This document shows, piece by piece, positions 1 through 5,969 of a DNA stretch of 6,996 nt. Location of the stretch: contig JACQPI010000178.1 of NCBI GenBank assembly GCA_016207585.1, forward strand, positions 1 through 6,996. The letters are read 5' to 3'. Numbering within the stretch: position 1 is the first letter of the stretch; each line of letters begins with the position of its first letter. The stretch is from Elusimicrobiota bacterium. Its GTDB lineage: Bacteria; Elusimicrobiota; Elusimicrobia; UBA1565; JACRDR01. Made by a program: the position numbers and the translations under genes. Under the pieces are notes generated by a model that saw only the letters and a list, made by a program, of their open reading frames with translations, was not told the origin of the DNA and ran no database searches.

Positions 1-39
1 AACCTAGGGCCTCGGCGAGCAATGCAAAAATGGAATTAG

Positions 40-45
40 TATACT
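40..45 (+). promoter_or_regulatory. Possible -10 element ahead of the first YkuD gene
   Basis: A TATACT hexamer lies 16 bases before the start codon at 62. No convincing -35 box is seen 16-18 bases upstream. If it is a real -10 box, transcription would begin near 52 and leave a leader of about 10 bases. The sequence between it and the ATG is pyrimidine-rich and has no Shine-Dalgarno match. This is a weak call from one short motif. Confidence 0.25.
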
Positions 46-61
46 CCTCTCTCGCCGACCC

Positions 62-823
62 ATGCCGAATCTCGCCTATACCGCGCTTCTGATCCTATGG
101 GCTTTCGCGTTCGTCTTGCAGGCCGGGAGGCTCTCACGCCAGGCCTCGCTCCTCGGAAAGACCCAGGACGTCCTGGAATCGGAGGCCCGCACCCTGCTCC
201 ATGGATCCCAACAGCTGACGCGGACGATCGAAGACCTGCGATCCTTGACGAACGAAATGGAGTTCCTGCAGGACCTCCCGAACCTTCTGCCGCAGGACAA
301 AAATTACGTCCGCACCCAAAAAGCGATTTTGGAGGACGTGCAGGAATTGCGCCGGAACGTCGGTCGGCGGCTTCAGAACAGCCTTCACATCATCGTGGAC
401 GGAAAAGCGAACAAGCTCTATTTAAAAAAGGGATTGCAGCTCCTTTGGGAAGCCGATTGTTCCGTCGGAAGGGGCGGCACGCTCATCGACAAAACGACGG
501 GCCGGCGCTGGCAGTTCGTGACGCCTCGGGGCGAATTCAAGGTCCTGGGTAAACGCGAAAAACCGGACTGGGCCAAACCGGACTGGGCCTTCGTCGAGGC
601 CGGAGAGCCGATTCCCCCGCCCGACGACCCCAAACGAAAGGTGGCCGGTGAATTAGGCGCTTATGTCCTCAACCTCGGGGACGGCTACCTCATCCATGGC
701 ACTCGAAACGAGGAACTCTTGGGTCGCCCCGTCTCCCACGGCTGCGTCCGATTGGGAAGCGAAAATCTTAAAAAACTATATGAAACCGCGCCGGTCGGGA
801 CAAAGGCGTATATCATTTATTAA
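62..823 (+). CDS. Membrane-anchored L,D-transpeptidase (YkuD domain) with coiled coil
   Basis: A 253-residue protein. Residues about 4-21 are hydrophobic and look like a signal anchor. Residues about 25-110 are charged, heptad-like and predicted coiled coil. The C-terminal half (about 108-253) is a YkuD/L,D-transpeptidase domain. It has a TPRGEF motif (154-159), the upstream His of the HG pair (His212) and the signature SHGCVRL with Ser225, His226 and the nucleophile Cys228. YkuD enzymes attack a tetrapeptide stem in peptidoglycan through this Cys and form 3-3 crosslinks or attach proteins to the wall, so a periplasmic, inner-membrane-tethered role is inferred. No Shine-Dalgarno is visible, but no other start codon lies nearby in frame. 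The next gene overlaps it by one base (TAATG). A 15-bp tandem duplication encodes KPDWA twice at 167-176. The domain is secure; the exact reaction (crosslinking, protein attachment or carboxypeptidase) is not. Confidence 0.9.
   Translation: MPNLAYTALLILWAFAFVLQAGRLSRQASLLGKTQDVLESEARTLLHGSQQLTRTIEDLRSLTNEMEFLQDLPNLLPQDKNYVRTQKAILEDVQELRRNVGRRLQNSLHIIVDGKANKLYLKKGLQLLWEADCSVGRGGTLIDKTTGRRWQFVTPRGEFKVLGKREKPDWAKPDWAFVEAGEPIPPPDDPKRKVAGELGAYVLNLGDGYLIHGTRNEELLGRPVSHGCVRLGSENLKKLYETAPVGTKAYIIY
560..589 (+). repeat. Perfect 15-bp tandem duplication inside the YkuD gene
   Basis: The unit AAACCGGACTGGGCC occurs twice back to back with no mismatch (560-574 and 575-589). It is in frame and encodes KPDWA-KPDWA. 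The second copy runs into FVEAGEPIPP, which resembles the KPDWAF-E-GEPIPP stretch I recall from many YkuD proteins. The first copy falls where relatives usually have a P-x-W segment. It could be a recent in-frame slippage or a chance similarity of two adjacent conserved segments. Confidence 0.85.
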
Positions 824-1647
824 TGAACCTGCGCGACGCTAGATCGAAGATCTCCGGCCTTCTCGACGAGTGGTCGCGGCCGGCCCCAGGGGCGGCCCTC
901 GTTCTCTTCGGCGTGGCGTCGCTTTTCGGCTCGGCGGTGCTCCAATCCTGGCTTACGCGGGAGCTGACCGCGGCGCGCGGCGCCCTTTCCAATGTTCAGG
1001 CCGCAAACGCGCGTATGACGTCGGCGGTTGAAGAGTACCAGTCGCTTCGCGCGTTGCGCGGCCACGATGTGGACCGCCTTCATCGAGACATCTCATACCT
1101 GACGCGCTCCCGCAAGACATCCGTCGAAACCACTCTGAAGATCCAAGAGGAACACCGCCTTTTGGAAAAACAGTGGGAGGTCATGACCACCTACCTTTTC
1201 TTGGATGAGCCGACCCGGAAGATACATCTCATGCGAGGACTGCAATCCCTGGAAAGCTATGCCGTCTCTCACGCGCCCCCGCGCGCCTACGGCGACGACA
1301 CACCGCTTCCGCCTCTTGCCCGCGTCACCTCCAAGGAGCGCTTCGCCCATCCCGAAAGAGGGACCTACCAGGAACAGGCGGACGGACAGCTCCTCTGGGC
1401 CCCGCCCCAGGCGGGCACATCGGTTCGGGCGAACGCCCTGGGGGAGTATGTGATCTTTACCGACAGCACGCTTATACTCCACGGACCCCCGCGCAATCCC
1501 GTCGAACACGAGAATTTTCCCCACCATTGCCTTGGCCTCAGCCTCCCGGTCGCTCAAAAACTGTACGCGAAGAGCTTCATCGGCGCCAAAATCCTGTTGA
1601 AAGCCCCTGAATCGCAGGAAGAACCTCCCGCGGCCCCAGTGCCCTGA
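823..1647 (+). CDS. Diverged YkuD-like paralogue, membrane-anchored, degenerate active-site motif
   Basis: A 274-residue protein with the same architecture as the preceding one: a transmembrane segment (about 22-41), a coiled coil (about 45-115) and a C-terminal YkuD-like region. KIHLMRGLQSLESY (from about residue 130) aligns with KLYLKKGLQLLWEA of the neighbour. ALGEYVI and LHG (His220) align with GELGAYVL and IHG. The signature SHGCVRL reads PHHCLGL (233-239): His234 and Cys236 remain, while Ser, Gly and Arg are changed. No TPxGxF motif is recognisable. A Pro/Glu-rich tail ends the protein. The start ATG overlaps the upstream stop (TAATG) without its own Shine-Dalgarno, so translational coupling is likely. 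It probably arose by tandem duplication and may be an altered-specificity enzyme, an inactive partner or a scaffold for the first protein. The paralogy is clear by eye; function is unknown. Confidence 0.75.
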   Translation: MNLRDARSKISGLLDEWSRPAPGAALVLFGVASLFGSAVLQSWLTRELTAARGALSNVQAANARMTSAVEEYQSLRALRGHDVDRLHRDISYLTRSRKTSVETTLKIQEEHRLLEKQWEVMTTYLFLDEPTRKIHLMRGLQSLESYAVSHAPPRAYGDDTPLPPLARVTSKERFAHPERGTYQEQADGQLLWAPPQAGTSVRANALGEYVIFTDSTLILHGPPRNPVEHENFPHHCLGLSLPVAQKLYAKSFIGAKILLKAPESQEEPPAAPVP

Positions 1648-1656
1648 TTCCCCATG

Positions 1657-1697
1657 CGCACGCGCGGTGCGGATTCCAGTCCAAAAGACCCCGGACT
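1657..1697 (+). other. Two short inverted repeats after the YkuD pair
   Basis: CGCAC (1657-1661) and GTGCG (1667-1671) can pair around a 5-base loop. AGTCC (1678-1682) and GGACT (1693-1697) can pair around a 10-base loop and are followed by TTTAT. Both stems have only 5 bp and neither has a proper T-tract. They may help end transcription of the YkuD pair but are weak. The rest of the gap 1648-1806 holds a C7 run and the palindrome listed separately. Confidence 0.2.
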
Positions 1698-1757
1698 TTA
1701 TAGGCCCTCTACCAAGCCGATCATAGTACTTTAGACCCTTTTTGAGAGCGCCCCCCC

Positions 1758-1774
1758 AAGGATACGATATCCTT
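1758..1774. promoter_or_regulatory. Palindrome AAGGATA-CGA-TATCCTT upstream of the transporter
   Basis: A perfect inverted repeat with 7-bp arms around a 3-base centre, 32 bases before the transporter start at 1807. It could be a dimeric repressor or activator operator, or a small hairpin in the leader. A TTGAGA hexamer at 1742-1747 with TACGAT at 1763-1768 (15-bp spacer, short) is a weak candidate promoter that would place the -10 inside the palindrome. No copy is seen elsewhere in the window, so a cognate regulator cannot be named. Confidence 0.4.
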
Positions 1775-1794
1775 TGTCCTTGCTTTCTCGAAAT

Positions 1795-1800
1795 GGAGAA
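1795..1800 (+). promoter_or_regulatory. Ribosome binding site that fixes the transporter start
   Basis: GGAGAA ends 6 bases before the ATG at 1807, with GGAG 8 bases away. The in-frame TTG at 1774 has no such site, falls within the palindrome and would add 11 residues unlike a membrane-protein N-terminus. The ATG at 1807 is therefore the better start. Confidence 0.7.
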
Positions 1801-1806
1801 CGAATC

Positions 1807-3177
1807 ATGACGGTCGTTCCGGTTGGCGCCCCCGCAATCAGTCATAGTCCCGAATATCTCAGACGCCGCTTCTTCAACTGGTTTCCCCTCGGCCTGACCT
1901 ATGCCACCTTCTACATGGCCCGCTACAACCTGAACGTCTCCTCCACCGAACTCATGACTCGATTCCATTGGACCAAGGCCGAGTTCGGCTGGATCGCGAC
2001 GGCCGGCTTCTGGACCTATGCCCTGTCGGTGCTGGCCAACGGCCCGCTGACCGACCGGCTCGGCGGCCGGCGGGCGATCCTGGTGGCATCCCTGGGAACC
2101 GCCGCCATCAACGGCCTCGTGGGGTTTCTTTTCATGAACGGCTGGGCCGCCAAGGTGCTGGTCGGAATGAGCCTCCTCTATGCCGTCAATCAATATTTCC
2201 AGTCCTTCGCGGCCCTGGCCATCGTCAAGATCAACGCCCCGTGGTTCCATGTCCGGGAACGCGGCGTCTTCGGCGGCATCTTCGGCATCATGATATCGAG
2301 CGGCTACTTCCTGGCGATGACCGTGGGCGGCTGGATACTCGCCTACCTTCCCTGGTACTGCGTCTTCCTGATCCCCTCCGCGGCGGTCGCGACGATGCAC
2401 TGGGTGGATCGCAAATTCATCGTTGACACCCCTCGGGATGCCGGTTTCTCCAACTTCGACACCGGAGACGCCACGAGCCATCGTCAAGATAAGGACGAAC
2501 CGATCGACCGGGCCTATCTCATGCAGAACGTCCTCGCCAATCCCGTCATCCTGACTCTCGTCGCGGCCGAGTTCTGTACCGGCTTCGTCCGCCAGGGTCT
2601 CCTCCTCTGGTTCGTGCCGTTTCTAAAGGAAGTTCATCATATCCACCATGGAACGACCTTGTTCTCCGTGGCGACGATCGGCATCACGGTCGGAGGGATT
2701 GTGGGCGGCCTACTGTGCGGTTTTCTCTCGGACAAGGTATTCGGATCGCGCCGCCCTCCAGTCGCCTTCATCTTTTATCTAGGCCAAATAGGATCGCTGC
2801 TCCTGCTTGGCCAGGCCCAAAACCCGGCCGTGGCCGCCGTCCTCATCGGCTTCACGTGCCTTTGGATTTTTGGAGTGCATGGGATGCTTTCCGGAACCGC
2901 TTCGATGGATTTCGGAGGGACCAAGGCCGCCGCCACCGTCACCGGCCTCCTCGACGGCATCCAGTACGTCGCCTCCGGATTGACGGGCTTTCTCCTAGGC
3001 TCCCTGCTGGACCGCTTCGGCTGGGCCGCCTGGACCTGGATGATCATTCCCTTCTCGGTGATCGGCGGCGGCCTGATGCTCACCCTATGGAACGCCACTC
3101 CCAAAAATACGCGCGTCACGGTTCCCAAGAAAGACTTCCCCGTGCAAAAACCGGAGGAGCCCCCGCTCCCGGCCTAA
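1807..3177 (+). CDS. MFS transporter of the organophosphate:phosphate antiporter (OPA) type
   Basis: A 456-residue membrane protein with about 12 hydrophobic segments in two halves joined by a polar loop near residues 205-235. In the family of GlpT and UhpT, two arginines in the pore bind phosphate. Here Arg39 in YMARYNLNVS matches the GlpT YLVRKNF arginine, and Arg262 in FVRQGLLLW matches the second one (LRYGILDW), followed by LKEV and CGFLSDKVF, close to GlpT LKEV and CGWMSDKVF. DTPRDAG after the sixth helix also matches the family. Known members exchange cytoplasmic phosphate for sugar phosphates or glycerol-3-phosphate across the inner membrane; the substrate here is not readable from sequence. 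The stop overlaps the start of a HAD phosphatase gene, suggesting that the two act together. Family assignment is strong; calling it glpT or uhpT would be over-reach. Confidence 0.88.
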   Translation: MTVVPVGAPAISHSPEYLRRRFFNWFPLGLTYATFYMARYNLNVSSTELMTRFHWTKAEFGWIATAGFWTYALSVLANGPLTDRLGGRRAILVASLGTAAINGLVGFLFMNGWAAKVLVGMSLLYAVNQYFQSFAALAIVKINAPWFHVRERGVFGGIFGIMISSGYFLAMTVGGWILAYLPWYCVFLIPSAAVATMHWVDRKFIVDTPRDAGFSNFDTGDATSHRQDKDEPIDRAYLMQNVLANPVILTLVAAEFCTGFVRQGLLLWFVPFLKEVHHIHHGTTLFSVATIGITVGGIVGGLLCGFLSDKVFGSRRPPVAFIFYLGQIGSLLLLGQAQNPAVAAVLIGFTCLWIFGVHGMLSGTASMDFGGTKAAATVTGLLDGIQYVASGLTGFLLGSLLDRFGWAAWTWMIIPFSVIGGGLMLTLWNATPKNTRVTVPKKDFPVQKPEEPPLPA

Positions 3178-3956
3178 TGGCTCCTATGGAAGACGTTCTA
3201 GACAAGATCCTGTCGCGAGTCCAGAAGGTTTCCCGAACCGGGGAGGCCCGACCGATCCTCCTCTTCGATATCGACGACACGCTGCTTTCGACCACCCAGC
3301 GGCATCTGCGCATCCTGCGTGAATTCGCCAGCCGGTCCGAAATCCTCTCGCGCCATCTCCAAGAGGCCTGGACGCTGATCCAGTTGGAACCCGTGCACCT
3401 GCGCTATGCGATCGCCGACACGGCCCAGGCGGCAGGCGTCTCGGACACCGGCCTTTTACACCATCTCAAGGACTTCTGGTCCGATCGCTTCTTCAAGAAC
3501 GATTATCTGATGGATGATGTCGCGATCCCGGGCGCCGCGCGATATTGCGGGGATGTTGTAGAACGGGGCGGGGGACTTATCTATCTGACCGGGCGAGATA
3601 CAACGATGCGCAAGGGAACGCTCTATGCCCTGCGCGAAAACGGCTTTCCACTTCCAAGCGACGATGGGATTGAGCTCATCCTCAAGCCACGGTTCGATAT
3701 GCCCGATCTCGAATTCAAGTCGGATGTCCTAAAATCCATCTCGCCACGACGCTCCATCGTGGCCGGCTTCGAGAATGAGCCCGCCGGAGCGAACCTGTTC
3801 CAAGAAAATTTTCCGCAGGCGGATATCGTATGGCTCAACACGAAACACTCCGGCCGCCCCGTCGAGCTGGCCGCCGCCATCCACCGGATCGACGACTTCC
3901 GGCGATCACGCCCCCCGCTCGTTTCTTCCGGCTCAACGCTGCCAGCCAATTCTTGA
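3177..3956 (+). CDS. HAD-superfamily hydrolase, probable cytoplasmic phosphatase
   Basis: A 259-residue soluble protein with no signal peptide. Motif I is DIDDTLLST with nucleophile Asp31 and acid/base Asp33. A helical cap-like insert follows (about 40-120). Motif II is YLTGRD (Thr138, Gly139, Arg140). Lys181 in EFKSDVLKS is the best motif III lysine, with Lys170 as an alternative. The motif IV position reads GFENEP (Glu199, Glu201) rather than the more common DD or GDxxxD; I recall FENEP in a subset of HAD proteins. HAD phosphatases cleave phosphomonoesters through an aspartyl-phosphate with Mg2+. The ATG overlaps the transporter stop by one base (TAATG), with GGAGGAG 17 bases upstream, so coupled translation is likely. 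A second in-frame ATG at 3186 is possible. Its last 122 bp lie opposite the receiver gene on the other strand. Substrate unknown; an imported phosphoester is the natural inference. Confidence 0.85.
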   Translation: MAPMEDVLDKILSRVQKVSRTGEARPILLFDIDDTLLSTTQRHLRILREFASRSEILSRHLQEAWTLIQLEPVHLRYAIADTAQAAGVSDTGLLHHLKDFWSDRFFKNDYLMDDVAIPGAARYCGDVVERGGGLIYLTGRDTTMRKGTLYALRENGFPLPSDDGIELILKPRFDMPDLEFKSDVLKSISPRRSIVAGFENEPAGANLFQENFPQADIVWLNTKHSGRPVELAAAIHRIDDFRRSRPPLVSSGSTLPANS

Positions 3957-4275
3957 CATCTTCCTCCAGGAACGGCTTCCGGAAAGCAACGCGCAATCCG
4001 GCGCGTTCCGCGCGGTCGGCGGACTCGGGATCACCCGTCATCATAAAAATCAGCGCCGCTGGAGACCGGCGCTGAATTTCGGCGCATGCGGCGACTCCGT
4101 CCATTTGGCCCGGCATGTCTATATCGCTTAAAATTACCTCGCAGCGCGTCGCCTCCCATTTTTTCCATAGATCGACTCCATCCTCGGCCATACTCACCGA
4201 TCCGCCCTCTCTTTCAATGATCCGCGCGATAAGGCGGCGCAATACGGCATCGTCATCCGCCACCAAAACTTTCAT
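3835..4275 (-). CDS. Stand-alone response-regulator receiver protein
   Basis: A 146-residue protein with a single REC domain (about 1-118) and no output domain. The acidic cluster Asp7-Asp8, phospho-acceptor Asp51 (SDIDMPG), Thr80 (MMTGDP) and Lys100 (RKPF) are all present, so phosphorylation by a histidine kinase should be possible. The usual MPxMDG turn reads MPGQMDG, one residue longer than the common form. After the last helix the protein has a basic, Gly/Arg-rich tail ending in Cys. Residues 107-146 are encoded opposite the 3' end of the HAD gene. GGAGAG upstream of the ATG is a good ribosome site, and a strong promoter lies about 60-90 bases upstream. No histidine kinase is in the window. 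Single-domain receivers act by phosphorelay or protein contact; the target here is unknown. Confidence 0.9.
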   Translation of the reverse strand: MKVLVADDDAVLRRLIARIIEREGGSVSMAEDGVDLWKKWEATRCEVILSDIDMPGQMDGVAACAEIQRRSPAALIFMMTGDPESADRAERAGLRVAFRKPFLEEDVKNWLAALSRKKRAGGVIAGSRRSGGWRRPARRGGRSVSC

Positions 4276-4334
4276 GGTTTCTCTCCGAACGAATCTAAGG
4301 CATCAACCATTCCCTGCGCTTTGCTCGGTCATGA

Positions 4335-4363
4335 AGTATACAGCGCGCAATCGCGCATGTCAA
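4335..4363 (-). promoter_or_regulatory. Near-consensus sigma70 promoter for the receiver gene
   Basis: On the minus strand TTGACA (4363-4358) is followed by exactly 17 bases and TATACT (4340-4335), an 11-of-12 match to the housekeeping consensus. AT-rich sequence with TTAATTAA (4376-4383) lies just upstream of the -35, as an UP element might. The start point should fall near 4327, giving a leader of about 50 bases before the ATG at 4275. The orientation fits only the receiver gene. Confidence 0.75.
4343..4356. promoter_or_regulatory. Inverted repeat in the promoter spacer, possible operator
   Basis: GCGCG-CAAT-CGCGC forms a 5-bp-arm inverted repeat that lies wholly between the -35 and -10 boxes of the receiver promoter. 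A protein bound here would block RNA polymerase, and a helix-turn-helix regulator is encoded divergently next door. The arms are simple GC alternation, so chance is a real alternative. Confidence 0.35.
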
Positions 4364-4414
4364 GTCTAAAAGGTTTTAATTAACAATCCTTATGGTGCCT
4401 AAACCGTGACGGCA

Positions 4415-4428
4415 TATACTGATACAAT
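4415..4428 (+). promoter_or_regulatory. Possible -10 elements for the XRE gene
   Basis: TATACT (4415-4420) and an overlapping extended -10 form TGATACAAT (4420-4428) lie 20-35 bases before the XRE start. No good -35 box is visible at the right distance, but extended -10 promoters can work without one. The leader would be about 13-21 bases. Confidence 0.35.
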
Positions 4429-4448
4429 GGACCCCGCCGCGAAGATCG

Positions 4449-4790
4449 ATGCCCGACATTTATCAACGCCTGGGCCAGCGCGTCCGCCAAGAGAGGCTCC
4501 GCCTTGGATGGACCCAAGAGGAACTTGCGGAAAAGGCCGATTTACACGCAGCTTATATCGGGCAAATCGAGCGGACCCAGAAAAAGGTGAGCCTGGCGAC
4601 GGTGGATCGGCTCGCCACGGCCCTAGAGGTCGGTATCGGGTTTCTCCTAAGCCAAGAAGAGCGTTCCTACCGCCCTTCCAACTGGGAGACCCGAATCAAC
4701 GGCTTGCTGAAAGGGAAAAGCCTGTCCGAAAAAGGAGCGCTGTACCGCACCTTGAAGGGATTCGCCAAAGAAATCCGAAGTATCCGCTAA
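4449..4790 (+). CDS. XRE-family helix-turn-helix transcriptional regulator
   Basis: A 113-residue protein with an XRE/Cro-type HTH domain at about residues 8-62. WTQEELAEKADLHAAYIGQIER (from residue 21) is the typical helix 2-turn-helix 3 pattern, followed by KVSLATVDRLATALEV. Residues about 70-113 form a short basic C-terminal region with no recognisable sensor domain. Such small proteins bind operator palindromes as dimers, often near their own promoter. The gene diverges from the receiver gene, and a GC inverted repeat sits in that gene's promoter, so local regulation is a reasonable inference. The ribosome site is weak (GAAG at 4441). It ends 6 bases before the convergent thiolase gene with no terminator visible. 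Nothing suggests an antitoxin partner or prophage neighbours. The domain is certain; targets are unknown. Confidence 0.88.
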   Translation: MPDIYQRLGQRVRQERLRLGWTQEELAEKADLHAAYIGQIERTQKKVSLATVDRLATALEVGIGFLLSQEERSYRPSNWETRINGLLKGKSLSEKGALYRTLKGFAKEIRSIR

Positions 4791-4796
4791 GCCGCG

Positions 4797-5939
4797 CTAG
4801 CGCTCCACCGCCACCGCCACCGACTCGCCTCCGCCCAGACAAATCGCGGCCACCCCGCGTTTAAGATTCCTTTTCTTGAGAGCATGCACGAGCGTCACGA
4901 GGATCCTGGCGCCGCTGGCGCCGATGGGATGCCCCAAAGCGACCGCCCCCCCGTTCACGTTGACCCTCTCCCGCGGGATTCCAGCCAGTTTCATGACCGC
5001 CAAAGCGACGACCGCGAACGCCTCGTTGATCTCGAAGAGGTCGACGTCCGCTTTTTTCCAGCCGATGCGATTCAATAATCGCTCGATCGCCCCGGCGGGG
5101 GCGGTCGTGAACCATTGAGGCTCCTGGCTGAACGTCGCCCACCCGGCCAGCCTCCCCAGCACGGGCTTGCCCGCCGCGGCCCCGGAAGAGGCCACGACAA
5201 GGGCCGCGGCTCCGTCGTCGATCTTGGAGGCGTTGGCCGCCGTGATGGTCCCTCCGGGCTTAAATGCCGGCTTGAGTTTTGGTATTTTATCGAATGAGAC
5301 TCTCTTCGGCTCCTCGTCCTCCATAATGCCGTCCACTGGAACAATTTCCTCGGCAAAGGCCCCTGTCCTTTGCGCCTCGAGCGCGCGTTGATAGGACTCG
5401 ATCGCAAAGCGGTCCTGGTCGCCCCGGCCGATCGCCTCTTTTTCGGCGCAGAGCTCTGCGCAATCCCCCATATGGACATTGCCGTAGGGATCCCATAATC
5501 CGTCCTTGAGGATCGCGTCCACCAACTGCCCGTGCCCCAAGCGATAGCCTCCGCGGGCCTTCTCCAAAATGTACGGCGCCTTGCTCATCGATTCCATCCC
5601 GCCGGCGACGGCGACCGTCGAGTCGCCCAGCCGGATCGACTGCGCGGCCATCATGACCGCTTTCATCCCGGAGCCGCACACCTTGTTGACGGTCGTCGCG
5701 CCGGTCGAGGCGGGAATTCCGGCCGCGATCATCGCTTGCCGGGCCGGGGCTTGCCCGATGCCAGCCGATAAGACGTTCCCCATGACGACCTCGCTCACTT
5801 GGTCCGGCGGGAATCCGGACCTCGCCACGACCTCCGCGATCACTTTCCCGGCCAGTTGAGGCGCCGTGTAGCTCGACAACGCGCCGCTGAGAGTTCCGAT
5901 GGGAGTTCTCGCGGCGCTCAAAATCACCACTTCATCCAT
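4797..5939 (-). CDS. Thiolase, probable acetyl-CoA C-acetyltransferase
   Basis: A complete 380-residue thiolase. Catalytic residues are present: Cys88 in NKVCGSGMKA (acyl acceptor), Asn305 in NEAFA, His337 in GHPIGASGAR and Cys367 in CLGGG. The stretch DEEPKRVSFDKIPKLKPAF and the start of the second domain, TITAANASKIDDGAAALV, resemble the ACAT1/biosynthetic thiolase group. This group condenses two acetyl-CoA to acetoacetyl-CoA or reverses that step, in polyhydroxyalkanoate, ketone-body or fatty-acid pathways. Homologues are often labelled atoB or phaA, but no PHA or beta-oxidation partner is here. Length is about 10-14 residues under the usual 390-394, mainly through shorter loops. The ATG at 5939 is chosen because GGAGGAGG lies just upstream; an in-frame TTG at 5954 is part of that ribosome site. 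It follows the DUF3307 gene by 30 bases, probably in the same transcript. Substrate chain length is inferred. Confidence 0.92.
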   Translation of the reverse strand: MDEVVILSAARTPIGTLSGALSSYTAPQLAGKVIAEVVARSGFPPDQVSEVVMGNVLSAGIGQAPARQAMIAAGIPASTGATTVNKVCGSGMKAVMMAAQSIRLGDSTVAVAGGMESMSKAPYILEKARGGYRLGHGQLVDAILKDGLWDPYGNVHMGDCAELCAEKEAIGRGDQDRFAIESYQRALEAQRTGAFAEEIVPVDGIMEDEEPKRVSFDKIPKLKPAFKPGGTITAANASKIDDGAAALVVASSGAAAGKPVLGRLAGWATFSQEPQWFTTAPAGAIERLLNRIGWKKADVDLFEINEAFAVVALAVMKLAGIPRERVNVNGGAVALGHPIGASGARILVTLVHALKKRNLKRGVAAICLGGGESVAVAVER

Positions 5940-5943
5940 GGAC

Positions 5944-5953
5944 ACCTCCTCCA
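5944..5953 (-). promoter_or_regulatory. Strong Shine-Dalgarno that fixes the thiolase start
   Basis: On the minus strand GGAGGAGG precedes the ATG at 5939 by about 5 bases. The alternative in-frame TTG at 5954 directly abuts this site and has none of its own, so it is rejected as a start. Confidence 0.8.
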
Positions 5954-5969
5954 AGTCGCCCCCCCGGAC

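Noticed and set aside
1774..1806. TTG start adding 11 residues to the transporter
   Set aside because: It has no ribosome site and sits in the palindrome; the ATG at 1807 has GGAG 8 bases upstream.
1093..2487. A 464-codon minus-strand open frame across the second YkuD gene and the transporter start
   Set aside because: It is antisense to two well-supported genes and its residues are Gly/Arg/Glu/His-rich with no domain, which is typical of shadow frames in GC-rich DNA. It also crosses an intergenic region containing the palindrome.
2715..3176. An N-terminal extension of the HAD frame into the transporter gene
   Set aside because: The extension is Arg/Pro-rich shadow sequence; the HAD domain begins after the ATG at 3177, which overlaps the transporter stop as a coupled start.
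4449..4790. XRE protein as antitoxin or phage repressor
   Set aside because: No toxin-like partner, integrase or phage gene is adjacent; the neighbours are a receiver gene and a thiolase.
4788..4799. Bidirectional terminator between the XRE and thiolase stop codons
   Set aside because: Only six bases separate the stops and I find no stem with a T-tract there.
4406..4864. A 152-codon plus-strand frame overlapping the XRE gene in another frame
   Set aside because: Arg/Pro-rich with no domain, while the overlapping frame from 4449 encodes a clear HTH protein.
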